The translations under genes were made by a program, and so were the position numbers. A stretch of 7,943 nucleotides of DNA, taken from NCBI GenBank assembly GCA_021156225.1, contig JAJNBN010000509.1, positions 1 to 7,943 on the forward strand, in the 5' to 3' direction. Below the pieces are notes generated by a model. It saw nothing but the letters and a program-made list of their open reading frames with translations. It had not been told where the DNA came from and did no database searches. Positions 5,523 to 7,943 of the stretch are shown one piece after another. This DNA comes from Verrucomicrobiota bacterium. Its GTDB lineage: Bacteria; Verrucomicrobiota; Verrucomicrobiia; Limisphaerales; JAEYXS01. Within the stretch, counting starts at the first letter, position 1. Every line of letters starts with the position of its first letter.

Positions 5523-6746
5523 TTGGCCCAAGTCTGCAAAACCTATAAGTCTCTTTTTCAAACTTACCGTCAGGATTTTGTTTCGGTCTCCGTTCTGCTC
5601 GCGGTTTACTTCCTTGTCCAAGCAGTTTTCTTTCACGATCTGGGAAGATTCATCGTCGATTCTGGAAAAGAACTCATGGTTCCATGGGCCTTACTGGAGG
5701 GCAAGGCGCTCTACCGGGATGTCTTCTGGCTTTATGGGCCTTGGGCACCCTATTTCAATGCCAGCATGTATGCCTTATTCGGCGTACATTCGGATGTCCT
5801 GCTATGGACGGCCAAGTTTCTCGGTGTGGGTGTCATCCTGACCGTCTACGGATGTCTTCGCAGTCTGGTATCTCCACGAACAGCATTGTTCGGCACTCTC
5901 GGAGTGGCAGCTTTTTCCACTACCTCCCATTACTTCGCCTGGCCTTACTCCTTTTCCAATCTATGGGCGACGTGGCTAGGGCTGCTGGCCGTCCATCTTA
6001 TCGCCCGCTGGCGGCAAACAGGAAGCGTAGGCCAGTTGATCGTCTCAGGAATTGCTTGTGCCATCGTCCTCAACGCCAAGTTCATCATCGCTTTGCCCAT
6101 ACTGGTGGTCTTGTGGTTTACGTTGCTGCTGGAAGCAAAAACATCGGTTCCGCATGTGACCCGCCGCGACTGGATTTCGGCACTGTTTTATACCGGCACA
6201 GTCCTGCTCATTTTTTTCCTGAGTCTTTGGCATTTTGGCAAAGGGGTGGAACTCGAGTCCTATCGTTTACAAATAGGTGCGGTGTTTCATGCTCGCCACC
6301 TCGTGGCTGCCGGCCTCTATGATCGTCTGCGGGAAACTGCTCTGCTGCAATATGGATTTTACCCGGAAAACCTCGGGGCGGCATTTGCCGTCTGGAGCTG
6401 TCCGCTAGCGGTTATCGGCGCAGTGGTGGTCTGGCTTCGCCTTTGGTTCACCGGCAAGAGTTTTCAATTGCTGCTGCCATTTCCTTACGTCCTTTTTGCC
6501 GCCGGAAACTTGCTGCAGATGAATTCCTCCGTTCATGCTCCGTATGTTTTTCCCGCGGCAGCAGTCGCTCTGTTCTGGGCATGCGAGGCTTGGAGCAAAC
6601 GGCCCACTGCCAATCCAGCGCGACTCTGGCTTTGCTGCTTGGCGGACTGCGCCTGTTCAAAACCGGCAGCCCCAAGGTGGAAATCTCTTCCGCACGCTAC
6701 CGCTTCAACTGGTCCCCTCGCCTCGCTAGTCGACTACAATCGTTAA
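5523..6746 (+). CDS. GT39-like multi-pass membrane glycosyltransferase, N-terminal and central part (frame broken near 6620)
   Basis: An integral membrane protein resembling GT39/ArnT/PMT-type transferases, which move sugars from polyprenyl-phosphate donors on the outer face of the inner membrane. After the first helix (about 20-37) comes an extracytoplasmic loop with D46-S-G-K-E50 and then LLEGKALYRDVFWLYGPWAPYFNA (about 57-80), a pattern typical of these proteins with the acidic residue expected in catalysis. Further hydrophobic helices lie near 93-115, 121-136, 144-162, 170-205, 218-236, 285-308 and 314-352. The start is a TTG at 5523 preceded by AGGGAG with a 4-nt spacer. Sequence is convincing up to about residue 367 (PTANPAR). 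The remaining residues to the stop at 6746 (Cys/Ala/Pro-rich) look non-native, while the true C-terminus continues in the -1 frame to 7093. The intact protein would be about 523 residues. Sugar and acceptor are unknown; neighbouring GT4 and sugar-nucleotide genes suggest surface glycan. Confidence 0.75.
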   Translation: MAQVCKTYKSLFQTYRQDFVSVSVLLAVYFLVQAVFFHDLGRFIVDSGKELMVPWALLEGKALYRDVFWLYGPWAPYFNASMYALFGVHSDVLLWTAKFLGVGVILTVYGCLRSLVSPRTALFGTLGVAAFSTTSHYFAWPYSFSNLWATWLGLLAVHLIARWRQTGSVGQLIVSGIACAIVLNAKFIIALPILVVLWFTLLLEAKTSVPHVTRRDWISALFYTGTVLLIFFLSLWHFGKGVELESYRLQIGAVFHARHLVAAGLYDRLRETALLQYGFYPENLGAAFAVWSCPLAVIGAVVVWLRLWFTGKSFQLLLPFPYVLFAAGNLLQMNSSVHAPYVFPAAAVALFWACEAWSKRPTANPARLWLCCLADCACSKPAAPRWKSLPHATASTGPLASLVDYNR

Positions 6747-7093
6747 GCCAATATGTTTCTCAACATTCCCGGCCGGAGGAACGCATCATCATTTTCTCGC
6801 CCCACGATTACCATTACTTCATCTATGATCGGAAACCGGCTCTCGATTACTTCTACACCTGGTATGAACCATTCCATGATGCAAAGGCGGCGGAACGGGT
6901 CATCGCCGCCCTAAAATCTGAAAATGTCAAATTGGTGATATCGAACTGGGAAGACCCCTTTGCGCTCGCCTTTGCCCCCGATTATCGCAGCCATCCGATT
7001 TACCAAACGCTGACGAAAGAATTTGAACCAAAGTCGAATCCCTCCGAATGGGGTCCGTTCGTCATCTGGGAAAAGAAATCTCCGCTACCCTGA
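6443..7093 (+). CDS. Displaced C-terminal part of the GT39-like glycosyltransferase (real coding from about 6620)
   Basis: This open frame has an ATG at 6443, but its first roughly 59 residues (to about 6620) run out of frame through the GT39-like gene and look artificial (Ser/Arg/Cys-rich). From TLALLLGGLRLF onward (about 6623) the sequence becomes protein-like: a last membrane helix, then a soluble domain of about 145 residues with RIIIFSPHDYHYFIYDRKPALDYF, KLVISNWEDPFAL and a closing EWGPFVIWEKK. Such an extracytoplasmic tail, containing the phrase about a position being seized by 'Iifspxd.xYF.xdRkPal', is common after the helices of these transferases. It has no evident start signal of its own at the true boundary, so it is unlikely to be made separately unless the frame is restored. 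The 3' end overlaps the convergent GT4 gene by 9 nt. Best read together with 5523-6746 as a single frameshifted gene. Confidence 0.7.
   Translation: MVHRQEFSIAAAISLRPFCRRKLAADEFLRSCSVCFSRGSSRSVLGMRGLEQTAHCQSSATLALLLGGLRLFKTGSPKVEISSARYRFNWSPRLASRLQSLSQYVSQHSRPEERIIIFSPHDYHYFIYDRKPALDYFYTWYEPFHDAKAAERVIAALKSENVKLVISNWEDPFALAFAPDYRSHPIYQTLTKEFEPKSNPSEWGPFVIWEKKSPLP
6603..6640 (+). other. Frameshift zone in the GT39-like gene
   Basis: Before this zone the frame of 5523 is protein-like (CEAWSKRPTANPAR); after it the frame of 6443 is (TLALLLGGLRLF). Adding one base near 6620-6623 would join them as PAR-TLALLLGG, so a one-base loss (or two-base gain) explains the break. No homopolymer lies here, and no canonical slippery heptamer in the right phase is visible, so programmed frameshifting is not supported. 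It may be a true mutation or a consensus error. Confidence 0.65.
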
Positions 7094-7943
7094 AATGATA
7101 CGCCAATATTCGGCGGCGGCCTGTGGCCAATTGAAACCTTTGCCGTATAGAGAAATTTTTCCCGTCTCTTGCGGGCAGCCCAATACCTGGGTCAGAGCAT
7201 CCGCAAAACTGTCAGCCTGACCCGGCTCCACCAGACGTCCCAGATAGTCTGCTTTCACGATCTCATGGATGCCGCCTACGCGGGTAGATACCACCGGAAG
7301 TCCGCTGGCGAAAGCTTCCAAAATGACGTTGGGCACTCCCTCATTATGGCTGCTCAAAGCGAGCACGTCCGCCGCCTGCATGTACCGCGCCACCTCAACC
7401 GCCGGTTTGCGTCCCACAATTTGGACGCGGTCACCCAAATTCAAGCGCTGCGCCTCGGTACGGATGAAATTTTCCAACGGCCCACCACCGATGAGCAACA
7501 GTCGGCTGCGCTGAAGTTGCGCGGGCAATTTGGCAAAGGCCGTCAGCAACAGCCCGGGATTTTTGACCGGCAGAAAATTCCCGACAAACAGGACAATTTT
7601 TTCCGCCTCCGGCAAACCCAATGACTGACGGACAGCCAGTTTGTCTGCCGGGGTAAACGTGCGCGTATCAACACCGTTATAGACCACTTTCAATTTTGTT
7701 TCGGGCACACCTGCTTCTGCCAACCGTCGCGCCAAATCCTGGCTGCGGTTGATCACGGCCTTGGCTTGGCTTAACGAGGTGGTGATCAGACGACGGCGCA
7801 CTGGCATGTTCAAATACGTGTGCACATCCGTCCCTTGGGTGATCACCACCAATGGAACGCCCACCTGGTTGGCCAGGTCCAGCACGCCGCAGGCATCAGG
7901 ATAAGCCCAAGCACAGAGGATTCGATCAAAGGGAAATCCCCGG
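7085..7943 (-). CDS. GT4-family glycosyltransferase (GT-B fold), N-terminus beyond the window edge
   Basis: The visible 285 residues are the C-terminal three quarters of a retaining GT-B glycosyltransferase, a cytoplasmic enzyme that transfers a sugar from a nucleotide donor, usually in glycan assembly. The frame is open to the window edge: upstream of the GTG at 7885 it reads RGFPFDRILCAWAYPDACG, normal family sequence, so that GTG is an internal valine. Counting that valine as 1, TQGTDVH (16-22) ends the N-terminal domain, YNGVD is at 69-73, VLFVGNFLPVKNP (98-110) starts the C-terminal Rossmann domain, and LIGGGP is at 131-136. The EX7E motif is E182-E190 in NEGVPNVILEAFASGLPVVSTRVGG, which holds the donor. 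The acceptor and donor are not readable. It converges on the GT39-like gene, overlapping its stop by 9 nt, and the context supports a role in polysaccharide or glycoconjugate synthesis. Confidence 0.92.
   Translation of the reverse strand, partial: RGFPFDRILCAWAYPDACGVLDLANQVGVPLVVITQGTDVHTYLNMPVRRRLITTSLSQAKAVINRSQDLARRLAEAGVPETKLKVVYNGVDTRTFTPADKLAVRQSLGLPEAEKIVLFVGNFLPVKNPGLLLTAFAKLPAQLQRSRLLLIGGGPLENFIRTEAQRLNLGDRVQIVGRKPAVEVARYMQAADVLALSSHNEGVPNVILEAFASGLPVVSTRVGGIHEIVKADYLGRLVEPGQADSFADALTQVLGCPQETGKISLYGKGFNWPQAAAEYWRIISG

Noticed and set aside
6590..6626. Programmed ribosomal frameshift in the GT39-like gene
   Set aside because: No slippery heptamer in phase and no obvious downstream structure; a simple one-base indel explains the break.
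7883..7885. GTG at 7885 as the start of the GT4 gene
   Set aside because: The frame stays open to the window edge and the upstream residues (FDRILCAWAYPDACG) are normal GT4 sequence, so the gene begins outside the window.

Overview
The window reads like a stretch of a Gram-negative bacterial chromosome of moderately high GC content. The style of several proteins (four short-overlap CNNM/DUF21-type genes, GT39-like membrane proteins, weak Shine-Dalgarno sites, GTG/TTG starts) recalls Verrucomicrobiota or other PVC bacteria. This is an impression from protein style; no marker gene is present to settle it.

Layout. (1) 1-1387, plus strand: the 3' end of a nucleotide-sugar dehydrogenase, overlapped by 4 nt (ATGA) by a complete extended-SDR epimerase of the WbpP/TviC kind. 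Together they would oxidise and epimerise a UDP-sugar, giving a UDP-uronic acid for surface polysaccharide. (2) 1411-4940, minus strand: a tightly packed unit of four ORFs, transcribed from 4940 down to 1411, all made of CNNM (DUF21), CBS and CorC_HlyC modules. The first and last are full-length CNNM-CBS-CorC proteins. The middle pair is one CNNM protein divided into a membrane half (3693-3151) and a CBS half (3154-2825), apparently lacking the usual linker between them. Membership of the CNNM/CorC family implies inner-membrane divalent-cation (Mg2+) or Na+-coupled transport. (3) 4941-5070: a short divergent intergenic region. (4) 5071-5499, plus strand: a small predicted secreted protein of unknown function with a degenerate 20-residue repeat occurring three times. 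(5) 5523-7093, plus strand: a GT39-like multi-pass membrane glycosyltransferase whose reading frame is broken near 6620. (6) 7085-7943, minus strand: a GT4-family glycosyltransferase, cut by the window edge, whose 3' end overlaps that of the GT39-like gene by 9 nt.

Surface-glycan genes (dehydrogenase, epimerase, GT39-like, GT4) therefore flank a cation-transport-like operon. No RNA gene, CRISPR array, insertion sequence or phage gene was seen. The points most worth a second look are the split CNNM gene, the 20-residue repeats in the orphan secreted protein, and the frameshift in the GT39-like gene.
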